Source: Streptomyces sp. Sge12 (lineage in GTDB: Bacteria; Actinomycetota; Actinomycetes; Streptomycetales; Streptomycetaceae). Taken from it: a DNA stretch of 64,000 nucleotides. Positions 1 to 7,590 of this stretch are shown piece after piece. The position numbers and the translations under genes are program-made. Position 1 is the stretch's first letter, and each line of letters starts with the position of its first letter. The stretch spans positions 6,934,501 through 6,998,500 of the forward strand of contig NZ_CP020555.1 in the NCBI RefSeq assembly GCF_002080455.1. The letters run 5' to 3'. The notes under the pieces are model-generated. The model had not been told where the DNA came from and searched no databases. It was given only the letters and a program-made list of their open reading frames with translations.

Positions 1-110
1 CCCCGCCCGCGCCCGGCCCCGCCCGCGCTCCGGCCCCGCCCGCGCCCCGGCCCCGTAGGACCGCCCGCGCCCCGTAGGACCGGCCCCCCACCTCACCGCC
101 GTACCGCACC
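1..110. repeat. C-rich degenerate repeat upstream of the conservon
   Basis: The first 110 bases consist of imperfect copies of a roughly 17-base unit, gccccgcccgcgccccg, and two copies of ccccgtaggacc. The strand bias (C on the plus strand) is extreme. No gene is visible here. It could be the end of an upstream gene or of its 3' region; the window edge prevents a decision. The cvnA ribosome binding site (gaggag) lies at 131-136. Confidence 0.5.
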
Positions 111-139
111 CGTAAGCACCGCCCCGGAACGAGGAGCCC

Positions 140-2782
140 ATGCGAACACCCCGCAGAAAACCGGAAGCAGCGGCGCCGCGGCTGCCCGCGCCCCCGGCAC
201 GCGGCCGCCGGGCCCACGCCGGGCCGCCGGCCGAGGAACCGGCGGAACTCCGGTCCCACCAGCCCCAGCCGGCCGCCGCGCGCACGAGCGGACCCCGGCT
301 GAGGCTGCGCCCCGCCACCGTCCGCGCCAAGATCGTCTCGCTGCTGATGGTCCCGGTCGTCTCGCTCCTCGCCCTCTGGGCCTTCGCCACCGTCAACACC
401 GCCCAGGACATGGCCCGGCTCAGCCGCATCCACCAGGTCGACGCCGAGATACGCACGCCCGTCGCCGCCGCGGTCACCGAGTTGCAGGCCGAACGGCGCG
501 CCGCCGTCCGCCTGCTGGCCGACCCGGCCGCCGCCGACCCGGGCGCCCTGGACCAGCAGGCCCGGCGCACCGACGCCGCCGTCCAGCGGCTGCGGCTCGG
601 CGACCGCCACACCGTCGCCGACTCCGGCGACTACCGCTCCGACATCGTGGTCCGGCTGGAGGAGTTCGTCGCCGCGGCCGAAGGCCTCGGATCCGCCCGC
701 AAGGACATCACCGACCGCCGTGCCACCCCCGAGGCCGCCCACGCGATCTACACCCGCGTGGTCGACTCCGCCTTCGCCGTCGGCGGCGCCCTGACCGGCG
801 GGGAGGCCGCCGAACTCGGCCCCGACGCCCGCGTCCTGCTCGAATTCGCCCGCGCCGCGGAACTGCTGTCCCGGGAGGACGCGCTGCTCGCCGCCCCGGG
901 CCCGCGCACCGCCGAAACGCTTCGGCAGCTGACCGGCGCCATCGAGTCCCGCCGCGCGCTCACCGACGCCTCGGCCCGCGACCTCCCTGCCGCCCAGCAG
1001 GCCGCCTGGGAATCCGCCGCCAAGAGCGCCGCGTACGCTGACCTCACCGGCGCCGAGGACCGGGCGCTGGCCCTGGGCACCTCCAAGGACAGCCGCGGGG
1101 CGCCCACCGGATGGGAGGGCGCCCACAACGCCATCGCCTCCTCGATGCGCGAGATCCAGCAGAGCGCGCAGGCCGCGGCCGCCGACCGGGCCGACCCGCT
1201 CGCCGACGGGGCGCTCACCCCGGCGGGAGCCGCCGTACTGCTCGGCCTGGCGGCCGTCGCGGCCTCCCTCGTCATCTCGGTCCGGATCGGCCGGGCCCTG
1301 GTCGTCGAACTCGTCTCGCTGCGCAACACCGCCCTGGAGATCGCCCACCGCAAACTGCCGCAGGCGATGGAACGGCTGCGAGCCGGCCAGGAGATCGACG
1401 TCGCCGCCGAGACCCCGCCCGGGCCGCCGGCCGAGGACGAGATCACCCAGGTCGGCGAGGCGCTCGGCACCGTCCACCGGGCCGCGCTCAGCGCCGCCGT
1501 CGAGCGCGCGGAACTCGCCAGCGGGATCTCCGGCGTCTTCGTCAACCTCGCCCGCCGCAGCCAGGTCCTCGTGCACAAGCAGCTCACCCTGCTCGACTCG
1601 ATGGAACGGCGCGCCGACGACCCGAACGAGCTCGGCGACCTCTTCCGGCTCGACCACCTGACCACGCGGATGCGCCGGCACGCGGAAAGCCTGATCATCC
1701 TGTCGGGTGCCAGTCCCGGCCGGGCCTGGCGGATGCCGGTCCCCCTCACGAACGTCGTGCGGGCCGCGGTCTCCGAGATCGAGGACTACCCGCGGATCGA
1801 GGTCCGCCAGCTCGCCGAGGCCGCCGTGGTCGGGGGCGCCGTCGCCGACCTCACCCACCTGCTCGCCGAACTCATCGAGAACGCCGCCCAGTTCTCCCCG
1901 CCGCACACCAAGGTCCGCGTCAGCGGCGAACCCGTCGGGACCGGCTACGTCCTGGAGGTCGAGGACCGCGGACTCGGCATGGGCCGCGAATCCCTGAACG
2001 ACGCCAACCGGCGCATCGAGCAGTCGGAGTCCCTCGACCTGTTCGACAGCGACCGGCTCGGGCTCTTCGTGGTCAGCCGCCTCTCGGCCCGCCACGGAGT
2101 GAAGGTGCACCTGCGCACCTCGCCCTACGGGGGCACCACCGCGGTGGTGCTCCTGCCGAACTCCATGCTCCAGGGCGCGATCACGGCCGGAGCCGCCCCG
2201 GGGCGCTCCGCCCGCACCGCCCCGGGGTCCGCCCCCGGCGCCGCCTCCGCCACGGCTCCCGGACCCGAGGCGGCGGCCGTGCCGCAGACCGCCGCTGCGG
2301 ACCCGTCCGCAGCGGCGAAGGACGCGCCGCAGGCGGCTCCGAAGACAGCTCCGAAGGTGGTCGTCATGGCCGAACAGCCACCCGCCATGACCGTCGTGCG
2401 GGAGGACGCGCGCGCCTCCGTACCGGCCGCGGCCCAGACCCCGGACCCGGCCCCCGTACGGGAGGAGCCGCGCCCGGCCCCGGTGGCCTCGCTGCGGCCG
2501 CGCGCCCCCGGTGGCGCGGCCGGCCGTCCCCCGGCCGCGACGCCCTCGGCCTCGGCGTCGGCGTCGGTGACGGAACTGCCGCGCCGGGTGCGTCAGGCCA
2601 GCCTCGTCCCCCAGCTCCGGGAGGCGCCCGCCGCCAAGGAACCGGCCGGCTCCCTCCTTCCCGAGGAGCCGCCGGGCCGCAGCCCGGAGCAGGCCCGGGA
2701 CCGGATGGCGGCCTACCGGGCCGGCTGGGTCCGCGGCGAGCAGGAGAACTCCCCCCACGCAGGCAGCGAAGGAGAAGTGTGA
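140..2782 (+). CDS. cvnA: CvnA-type sensor histidine kinase-like ATPase
   Basis: This is the first protein of a conservon, a four-gene signalling unit typical of Streptomyces. The 880-residue protein has a charged Pro/Ala-rich N terminus, a membrane segment near residues 65-90, an extracytoplasmic region, a second membrane segment near 355-380, a linker, and a GHKL ATPase domain. In that domain the N box (ELIENAAQFS, near 577) and the G boxes (EDRGLGMG, near 607; DRLGLFVVSRL, later) are visible. I see no clear phosphoacceptor H box, as expected for CvnA proteins. The last 190 residues are low-complexity Ala/Pro. The start is ATG after gaggag. The stop overlaps the next start (ATGA), indicating coupling. 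Function in conservons: membrane sensor that works with the GTPase encoded downstream. Confidence 0.88.
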   Translation: MRTPRRKPEAAAPRLPAPPARGRRAHAGPPAEEPAELRSHQPQPAAARTSGPRLRLRPATVRAKIVSLLMVPVVSLLALWAFATVNTAQDMARLSRIHQVDAEIRTPVAAAVTELQAERRAAVRLLADPAAADPGALDQQARRTDAAVQRLRLGDRHTVADSGDYRSDIVVRLEEFVAAAEGLGSARKDITDRRATPEAAHAIYTRVVDSAFAVGGALTGGEAAELGPDARVLLEFARAAELLSREDALLAAPGPRTAETLRQLTGAIESRRALTDASARDLPAAQQAAWESAAKSAAYADLTGAEDRALALGTSKDSRGAPTGWEGAHNAIASSMREIQQSAQAAAADRADPLADGALTPAGAAVLLGLAAVAASLVISVRIGRALVVELVSLRNTALEIAHRKLPQAMERLRAGQEIDVAAETPPGPPAEDEITQVGEALGTVHRAALSAAVERAELASGISGVFVNLARRSQVLVHKQLTLLDSMERRADDPNELGDLFRLDHLTTRMRRHAESLIILSGASPGRAWRMPVPLTNVVRAAVSEIEDYPRIEVRQLAEAAVVGGAVADLTHLLAELIENAAQFSPPHTKVRVSGEPVGTGYVLEVEDRGLGMGRESLNDANRRIEQSESLDLFDSDRLGLFVVSRLSARHGVKVHLRTSPYGGTTAVVLLPNSMLQGAITAGAAPGRSARTAPGSAPGAASATAPGPEAAAVPQTAAADPSAAAKDAPQAAPKTAPKVVVMAEQPPAMTVVREDARASVPAAAQTPDPAPVREEPRPAPVASLRPRAPGGAAGRPPAATPSASASASVTELPRRVRQASLVPQLREAPAAKEPAGSLLPEEPPGRSPEQARDRMAAYRAGWVRGEQENSPHAGSEGEV

Positions 2783-3225
2783 TGATCGAACACCAGAGAA
2801 TCGGCCTCGACGGGGGCCGCAGGTCCGGCGAACTGGACTGGCTGCTCGACGACCTGGTGCACCGGGTCCGCGAGGTCCGGCACGCCGTGGTCCTCTCCAA
2901 CGACGGCCTGGCGGTGGGCGCCTCCAGCGCACTCAGCCGGGAGGACGCCGAGCACCTGGCGGCGGTGGCCTCGGGCTTCCACAGCCTGGCCAAGGGCGCG
3001 GGCCGGCACTTCCACGCCGGGGGCGTGCGCCAGACGATGGTCGAGATGGACGAGGGCTTCCTCTTCGTCGCGGCCGCCGGCGACGGCTCCTGCCTGGCGG
3101 TGCTCAGCGCCGCCAGCGCCGACATCGGCCTGATCGCCTACGAGATGGCCCGGCTGGTGAAGAGGGTCGGCGAGCACCTCTACACCCCGCCCCGGTTCGC
3201 GGCGCGGCCGCCGGCCGCCGGCTGA
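2782..3225 (+). CDS. cvnB: Roadblock/LC7 domain protein CvnB
   Basis: The 147-residue protein is a single roadblock/LC7 fold (ELDWLLDDLV near the start, VVLSNDGLAVGAS, RQTMVEMDEGFLFV). Such proteins are small adaptors or regulators of Ras-like GTPases, here presumably of the CvnD GTPase encoded two genes on. The ATG overlaps the cvnA stop by four bases, so translation is probably coupled. A close paralogue (47 bp longer spacing aside, nearly the same core) is encoded at 4856-5254. Confidence 0.9.
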   Translation: MIEHQRIGLDGGRRSGELDWLLDDLVHRVREVRHAVVLSNDGLAVGASSALSREDAEHLAAVASGFHSLAKGAGRHFHAGGVRQTMVEMDEGFLFVAAAGDGSCLAVLSAASADIGLIAYEMARLVKRVGEHLYTPPRFAARPPAAG

Positions 3226-3242
3226 GCGCGGCGGTCCGGCAC

Positions 3243-3623
3243 ATGAACGGCCAGTGGTACGACGCCGAAGCGGGCCCGCTCGTCCGTCCGTACGCCATGA
3301 CCGGCGGGCGTACCAAGCCGGGACCCCACGGGGTCCGCTTCGACCTGATCGCGCTGGTCGCGGTCGACCCGCAGGGCGCGGACGCGGCGGCCGAGTCCCT
3401 GATGGGCCCCGAACACCGGGCGCTGCTCGGGCTCTGCCGCTCCGAGACCCAGTCGGTGGCCGAACTCGCCGCGGACGCCGACCTGCCCGTGGGCGTGGTG
3501 CGGGTGCTCCTCGGCGACCTGCTGGAGGGCGGCCACGTGAGGGTCAGCCGGCCCGTGCCGCCCGCACAACTGCCGGACGAGCGGATTCTGCGTGAAGTCA
3601 TCGAGGGATTGCGAGCGCTTTGA
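3243..3623 (+). CDS. cvnC: DUF742 family protein CvnC
   Basis: A 126-residue DUF742 protein, recognisable from the opening LVRPYAMTGGRT and the middle part (LIALVAVDP, then a winged-helix-like segment with LCRSETQSVAELAADADLPVG and LLGDLLEGGHV). DUF742 proteins are the third component of conservons; the fold is a small winged helix but no promoter target is known to me. It follows cvnB by 17 bases and its stop shares a base with the next ATG (TGATG), so it is part of the same operon. Confidence 0.88.
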   Translation: MNGQWYDAEAGPLVRPYAMTGGRTKPGPHGVRFDLIALVAVDPQGADAAAESLMGPEHRALLGLCRSETQSVAELAADADLPVGVVRVLLGDLLEGGHVRVSRPVPPAQLPDERILREVIEGLRAL

Positions 3624-4282
3624 TGGGACAGCATGACGACCGGACTGCCGGAGCGGCGCCGGATGTGGACACCGGCCCCGGGGAGGATCCCGAACTGGCG
3701 GCACTCGCGCTGAAGATCCTGGTGGCGGGCGGGTTCGGGGTGGGCAAGACCACGCTGGTCGGCGCGGTCAGCGAGATCCGGCCGCTGCGGACGGAGGAGG
3801 TGCTGAGCGAGGCCGGCGAACTGGTCGACGACACGGGCGGCGTGGACCAGAAGACGACCACGACCGTGGCCATGGACTTCGGCCGGATCACCATCCGGTC
3901 CGGTCTGTCGCTGTACCTGTTCGGCACCCCGGGGCAGGACCGGTTCTGGTTCCTGTGGGACGAGCTGTCGCAGGGCGCGCTGGGGGCGGTGGTGCTCGCC
4001 GACACGCGGCGGCTGGAGGACTGCTTCCCGGCGGTGGACTACTTCGAGCACCGGCGCATCCCGTTCGTCGTGGCCGTGAACTGCTTCACGGACGCACGGC
4101 GGTACGGGGCGCACGACGTGTCACGGGCACTGGACCTGGAGCAGGGCACACCCGTGGTGCTGTGTGACGCGCGGGACCGGGACTCGGGGAAGGAAGTCCT
4201 GATCAGGCTGGTCGAGTACGCCGGGCGGGTGCACACCGCCCGGCTGTTGGACTCGGTGGAGCCGCAGGCCGACTCCGTGTGA
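3623..4282 (+). CDS. cvnD: Small GTPase CvnD
   Basis: A 219-residue Ras-like GTP-binding protein of the conservon type. The P loop GGFGVGKTTL lies near residues 35-44, the switch II motif GTPGQDRFWF near 95, and the ADTRR and VAVNCFTDA segments (the latter the NKxD-like guanine site, altered to NCFT as is common in this family) follow. The ATG at 3623 is preferred over an in-frame TTG three bases earlier because it overlaps the cvnC stop (TGATG). It is the last gene of the operon and ends at a strong hairpin. Confidence 0.9.
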   Translation: MGQHDDRTAGAAPDVDTGPGEDPELAALALKILVAGGFGVGKTTLVGAVSEIRPLRTEEVLSEAGELVDDTGGVDQKTTTTVAMDFGRITIRSGLSLYLFGTPGQDRFWFLWDELSQGALGAVVLADTRRLEDCFPAVDYFEHRRIPFVVAVNCFTDARRYGAHDVSRALDLEQGTPVVLCDARDRDSGKEVLIRLVEYAGRVHTARLLDSVEPQADSV

Positions 4283-4307
4283 ACCGGCCCGGTCCGGCGG
4301 GGCCGGT
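4283..4307. terminator. Bidirectional hairpin terminator between convergent genes
   Basis: An 8-bp perfect stem (ACCGGCCC at 4283-4290, GGGCCGGT at 4300-4307) with a 9-base loop fills the 26 bases between the stop codons of cvnD (plus) and the PPOX gene (minus). No U tract follows, as is common in Streptomyces. It can serve both strands. Confidence 0.7.
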
Positions 4308-4308
4308 G

Positions 4309-4746
4309 TCAGTCGGCGACGTCGGCGAGCGCGATCACCTTGGTGATCGGGACCCTGACGAGGAGTTCGGTCGGGACGGCGTTGCGGCGGCCGAAGGCCT
4401 CGCCGTGCTCCTCGCCCATGTAGCGGGCGCCGATCCGGGTGGCCCAGGTGAGCATGGCGTCCGCGTCGTCGCCGTACTCGCTGATCTCGGCGCGGCCCTG
4501 GAGGACGACGAAGGAGAAGGGCGGCCGGTCGTCGTCCACGCAGAGCGCGACCCGGCCGTCACGGGCGAGGTTGCGCCCCTTGACGGTGTCCTTTCCGGTG
4601 TTGAAAACGAAGGAATCGCCATCGAGTACGAACCAGATGGGAGCGATGTGCGGGCTCCCGTCGGCGGACACGGTGGAGAGCTTTCCGGTGCGGGTGGAGT
4701 GGGAGACGAAAGCCCGCCATTCCTCTTGAGTCATCTTCTTCGCCAT
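4309..4746 (-). CDS. PPOX-class pyridoxamine 5'-phosphate oxidase family protein
   Basis: A 145-residue split-barrel flavin/F420-binding protein of the pyridoxamine-phosphate-oxidase-like superfamily. Supporting segments are TGKLSTVSADGSPHIAPIWF, VFNTGKDTVKGRNLARDGRV and CVDDDRPPFSFVVLQGRAEI, which is the usual pattern of actinobacterial F420- or flavin-dependent reductases. The ATG is set by a good Shine-Dalgarno (aaggagga, 4752-4759 on the complement). It runs convergent to cvnD and divergent from the second roadblock gene, sharing a 109-base promoter region with the latter. Substrate unknown; calling it an authentic PdxH is not justified by the length. Confidence 0.82.
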   Translation of the reverse strand: MAKKMTQEEWRAFVSHSTRTGKLSTVSADGSPHIAPIWFVLDGDSFVFNTGKDTVKGRNLARDGRVALCVDDDRPPFSFVVLQGRAEISEYGDDADAMLTWATRIGARYMGEEHGEAFGRRNAVPTELLVRVPITKVIALADVAD

Positions 4747-4855
4747 GGGGACATCCTCCTTGCCCGAAAGGCGCTGGTGGGGAAGGCTTGCGGCACGAGT
4801 ACGCGGGGTGGGGCGCGACGGCCAACCGGCCGGCGTCGACGGGGAGGGGCTGGGA

Positions 4856-5254
4856 ATGGCACTGGACAAGCAACTGGACTGGCTGCTGGACGACCTGACG
4901 CGCAGGGTCCAGCAGGTGCGGCACGCGGTGGTGCTGTCCAACGACGGCCTGGTCACGGGGGCGAGTGCGGGGCTGGCGCGGGAGGACGCGGAGCACCTGG
5001 CGGCCGTCGCGGCGGGACTGCAGAGCCTCGCGAAGGGGTCGGGGCGGCACTTCCGGGCCGGTGAGGTGCGCCAGACGATGGTCGAGTACGACGAGGGGGT
5101 GCTCTTCGTCATGGCGGCGGGCGCCGGCAGCAGCCTGTGCGTGCTGAGCGCCGCCGAGGCGGACATCGGTCAGGTCGCGTACGAGATGACGCTGCTGGTC
5201 AACCGGGTGGGCGAGCACCTGGGAGTGGCGGAACGGCGCATCACCGGCGGCTGA
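4856..5254 (+). CDS. Second roadblock/LC7 domain protein
   Basis: A 132-residue protein that matches the CvnB protein of this window almost segment for segment (LDWLLDDLTRRVQQVRHAVV, SNDGLVTGAS, REDAEHLAAVAAG, RQTMVEYDEGVLFV). The ATG at 4856 follows ggggagggg, and was chosen over an upstream in-frame start at 4745 because it aligns with CvnB and has the ribosome binding site. It has no CvnA, C or D partner of its own nearby, so it looks like a duplicated, orphan GTPase-regulator subunit, possibly acting on the CvnD 600 bases upstream. Confidence 0.85.
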   Translation: MALDKQLDWLLDDLTRRVQQVRHAVVLSNDGLVTGASAGLAREDAEHLAAVAAGLQSLAKGSGRHFRAGEVRQTMVEYDEGVLFVMAAGAGSSLCVLSAAEADIGQVAYEMTLLVNRVGEHLGVAERRITGG

Positions 5255-5389
5255 GGCGGCTGATCCGGCCGGCGCGGCTGGTACGGGGGGGGGTGTTCGC
5301 GCGAGGTTTTCCACAGGCCTCGCGAGGTGTCGTCACGTTCGGTTACGGTCTTCACACAGAGTAATTGCTGCTCGTGGGGGAGGACCGTG

Positions 5390-6205
5390 ATGACGATGCA
5401 GACAGGGACCGTGCTGCGGGACGGCGTGGCCGACGCAGCTGCGGACGTGCTGGTGGGCGGCGTGCAGGCCGCCGGTGAACTGGGCCTGAGCCGAAGCGAG
5501 TTCGCCAGGGCCGTCCAATTGGGGATCGTGCGGCCCGGGCCGCGGGCGCTCGGCGGCGCCGCGCGCTACGCACGGGCCGAGCTGGACCGCGTCAGGTCGG
5601 CGGCGGGCCCGCCGGAGGCACTGCGCGAGCGGGTCGAGACGGTGGCCGGGGCGCAGGCCGCGGCCGAGGTGGTGGGAGTCGGCCCGAGCCGCTTCACCCG
5701 GCTCGCACGCTGCGGCCACGTGACACCCGTCGGCTACCGGATCAACCGGTACCGGGCGGTGGTGTGGCTCTATCTGACCGCAGAGCTACGGGGCTTCGCC
5801 GCACGGGACCCGGGGATGCTGCGCGGGGTCGCGCCCCCGGCGGACCGGGAGTTGATGGCGGCCGGGGCGGATCTGCGCCCGCGCACGTGGCGCGGCCGGC
5901 ACGTCGGGCTGCTGCTGCGGCGAACCGTCGACCCCTGGGAGCGCGCCGCCGTGCTGGCCTGGGTGCTTCCCGAGGACGAGCTGCGCGAGGCCGTGCCCGA
6001 CCCGGCGGAGCGGATCGTGCTGGCCGCCCTCGCCCCGCCCCCGCCGTACGGGCACCCACAGGTTCCGGCAGCCGCGGCGGTGGCGCTGCGGCTGCTGAAG
6101 GCCGGGCCGCCGGACGAGATCCACTGGTACCGCACCAGTCTCGACTTCGCCCTCACGGGGGCGCGGGATCAGTCGAAGTCGACGGGGGAGAGGGGGCCGA
6201 CGTAG
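5390..6205 (+). CDS. DUF6397-like hypothetical protein with helix-turn-helix-like segments
   Basis: A 271-residue protein resembling the Streptomyces DUF6397 family. Two related segments look like helix-turn-helix motifs: ELGLSRSEFARAVQLGIVRP near residue 30 and AAAEVVGVGPSRFTRLARCGHVTP near 95, which suggests a DNA-binding or adaptor role. ATG 5390 was preferred to GTG 5387 and to upstream starts because gggagg lies at a suitable distance. Its 3' end overlaps the convergent YchJ-like gene by 37 bases. Function unknown. Confidence 0.6.
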   Translation: MTMQTGTVLRDGVADAAADVLVGGVQAAGELGLSRSEFARAVQLGIVRPGPRALGGAARYARAELDRVRSAAGPPEALRERVETVAGAQAAAEVVGVGPSRFTRLARCGHVTPVGYRINRYRAVVWLYLTAELRGFAARDPGMLRGVAPPADRELMAAGADLRPRTWRGRHVGLLLRRTVDPWERAAVLAWVLPEDELREAVPDPAERIVLAALAPPPPYGHPQVPAAAAVALRLLKAGPPDEIHWYRTSLDFALTGARDQSKSTGERGPT

Positions 6206-6570
6206 ACCCAGGCCCCGGCCTCGCGGGAAAAGCTGCTGTGCTCGTGCAGCGAGCCGGTGTGCCGCCCCTCGCGGTAGTGGGCGCGGAACTCCACCGAGCC
6301 CTCCGTCTCGAACATCCCGCCGCGCTCGGTCGCCAGGATCTCCAGCCGCTCCCAGCGCTGTTCGGAATCCAGATCGAGGCGGGCCGGACGGGTGGAGGGG
6401 TGCCAGGAGCGCAGCAGGTAGGCGGTGTCGCCGACAGCGAAGGCGCTGAACCGGGAACGCATCAGCAGCTCGGCGGTGGGGGCCGACCCGGCACCGGAGT
6501 GGAAGCGGCCGCAGCACTCGGGGTAGGCGGCGGGCAGTCCGCAGGGGCAGGGGAGGGCAGGGGTGGGCAT
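6169..6570 (-). CDS. YchJ-like SEC-C motif protein (UPF0225)
   Basis: A 133-residue protein beginning with a cysteine cluster, CPCGLPAAYPECCGRFHSG (residues 8-26), the SEC-C-type zinc-binding motif of the YchJ/UPF0225 family. It continues with the NTF2-like part of that family (LMRSRFSAFAVGDTAYLLRSWHPSTRP; ...VEFRAHY; HEHSSFSREAGAWVYVGP). Biochemical role unknown. It lies just downstream of the thioesterase gene on the same strand with an 8-base gap, so the two are likely co-transcribed. Confidence 0.85.
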   Translation of the reverse strand: MPTPALPCPCGLPAAYPECCGRFHSGAGSAPTAELLMRSRFSAFAVGDTAYLLRSWHPSTRPARLDLDSEQRWERLEILATERGGMFETEGSVEFRAHYREGRHTGSLHEHSSFSREAGAWVYVGPLSPVDFD

Positions 6571-6578
6571 GGGTGTGC

Positions 6579-7502
6579 TCAGTTCTCCGGAGTGGGCTCG
6601 GACTGCCGGTCCGGCTGGGCCGGCCGGGACGGCTTGGCGGGGTAGGGACGGAAGAGCCCCTCCTGGACCACGGACACCAGCAGCCGGCCCTCCACGTCGT
6701 AGATGCGGCCCCGGGCCAGCCCCCGGCCGCCGTGCGCGATGGGTGACTCCTGGTCGTAGAGGAACCACTCGTCCGCCCGGAAGGGCCGGTGGAACCACAT
6801 GGCGTGGTCCAGTGAGGCCATGTCGAAACCGCGCATCCCCCACAGGGGTTCCACCGGGATGCGCACGGCATCGAGGAGGGTCATGTCACTGGCGTAGGTG
6901 AGGGCGCAGGTGTGGACGAGCGGGTCGTCGCCCAGCGGGCCGACGGCACGCATCCACACCGCGCTGCGGGGATCGGATCCCTTGAGCTCCTCGGGAGTCC
7001 AGCGGAGCCGGTTGACGTACCGGATGTCGAAGGGCTGGCGGCGGGCCATCCGCTCCAGCGCCTCCGGCAACGCCCCGAGGTGCTCGCGGATCTCGTCCGC
7101 GACCTTCGGGAGCGTGTCCGGGTGAGGGACGTGGTGAGGAGGCAGCTGGTGCTCGATGCCGCCCTCCTCCGGATGATGGAAGGAGGCGGTGAGATTGAAG
7201 ATCGTCTTGCCCTGCTGGACCGCGGTGACCCGGCGCGTGGTGAAGGAACGCCCGTCGCGCACCCGCTCCACCTGGTACACGATCGGCACCCCGGGGATGC
7301 CGGGGCGCAGGAAGTACGCGTGCAGCGAGTGGACCGGGCGGTCGCTCTCGATGGTGCGCCCCGCGGCCACCAGCGCCTGGCCGGCGACCTGGCCGCCGAA
7401 GACGCGCTGGAGGGACTCCTGCGGGCTGGCACCGCGGAAGATGTTGACCTCGATCTGCTCCAGATCGAGCAGATCGACCAGTCTCTCGGCGGGGTTCGTC
7501 AT
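6579..7502 (-). CDS. tesB: Acyl-CoA thioesterase II
   Basis: A 307-residue double hot-dog acyl-CoA thioesterase of the TesB type. Typical segments are NIFRGASPQESLQRVFGGQV, HSLHAYFLRPG, SFTTRRVTAVQQGKTIFNLTASFH in the first hot dog, and LDHAMWFHRPFRADEWFLYDQESP with the ARGRIYDVEGRLLVSVVQEGL end in the second. Full family length. It hydrolyses medium- and long-chain acyl-CoA esters in the cytoplasm. The start follows ggag eight bases upstream. It sits 88 bases downstream of the helicase on the same strand. Confidence 0.92.
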   Translation of the reverse strand: MTNPAERLVDLLDLEQIEVNIFRGASPQESLQRVFGGQVAGQALVAAGRTIESDRPVHSLHAYFLRPGIPGVPIVYQVERVRDGRSFTTRRVTAVQQGKTIFNLTASFHHPEEGGIEHQLPPHHVPHPDTLPKVADEIREHLGALPEALERMARRQPFDIRYVNRLRWTPEELKGSDPRSAVWMRAVGPLGDDPLVHTCALTYASDMTLLDAVRIPVEPLWGMRGFDMASLDHAMWFHRPFRADEWFLYDQESPIAHGGRGLARGRIYDVEGRLLVSVVQEGLFRPYPAKPSRPAQPDRQSEPTPEN

Positions 7503-7520
7503 CAGAGGATCTCCACTGTC

Positions 7521-7580
7521 GGGTCCGGCGGGTCCGGCGGGTCCGGCGGGTCGGGCAGGTACGGCGGGTACGGCGGGCGG
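7521..7580. repeat. Degenerate 9-bp tandem repeat upstream of tesB
   Basis: About six and a half copies of a 9-base unit, gggtccggc (three exact, then gggtcgggc, aggtacggc, gggtacggc and a decayed end), occupy the gap between the helicase stop and the tesB start. On the coding (minus) strand this is a G-poor, C-rich 5' leader just before the tesB ribosome binding site. It looks like a short slippage-prone minisatellite. Confidence 0.75.
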
Positions 7581-7590
7581 CGGCAGGAGG

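Noticed and set aside
5316..5324. TTTTCCACA, resembling a DnaA box
   Set aside because: A single imperfect match without neighbouring boxes, dnaA or dnaN. It does not suggest an origin.
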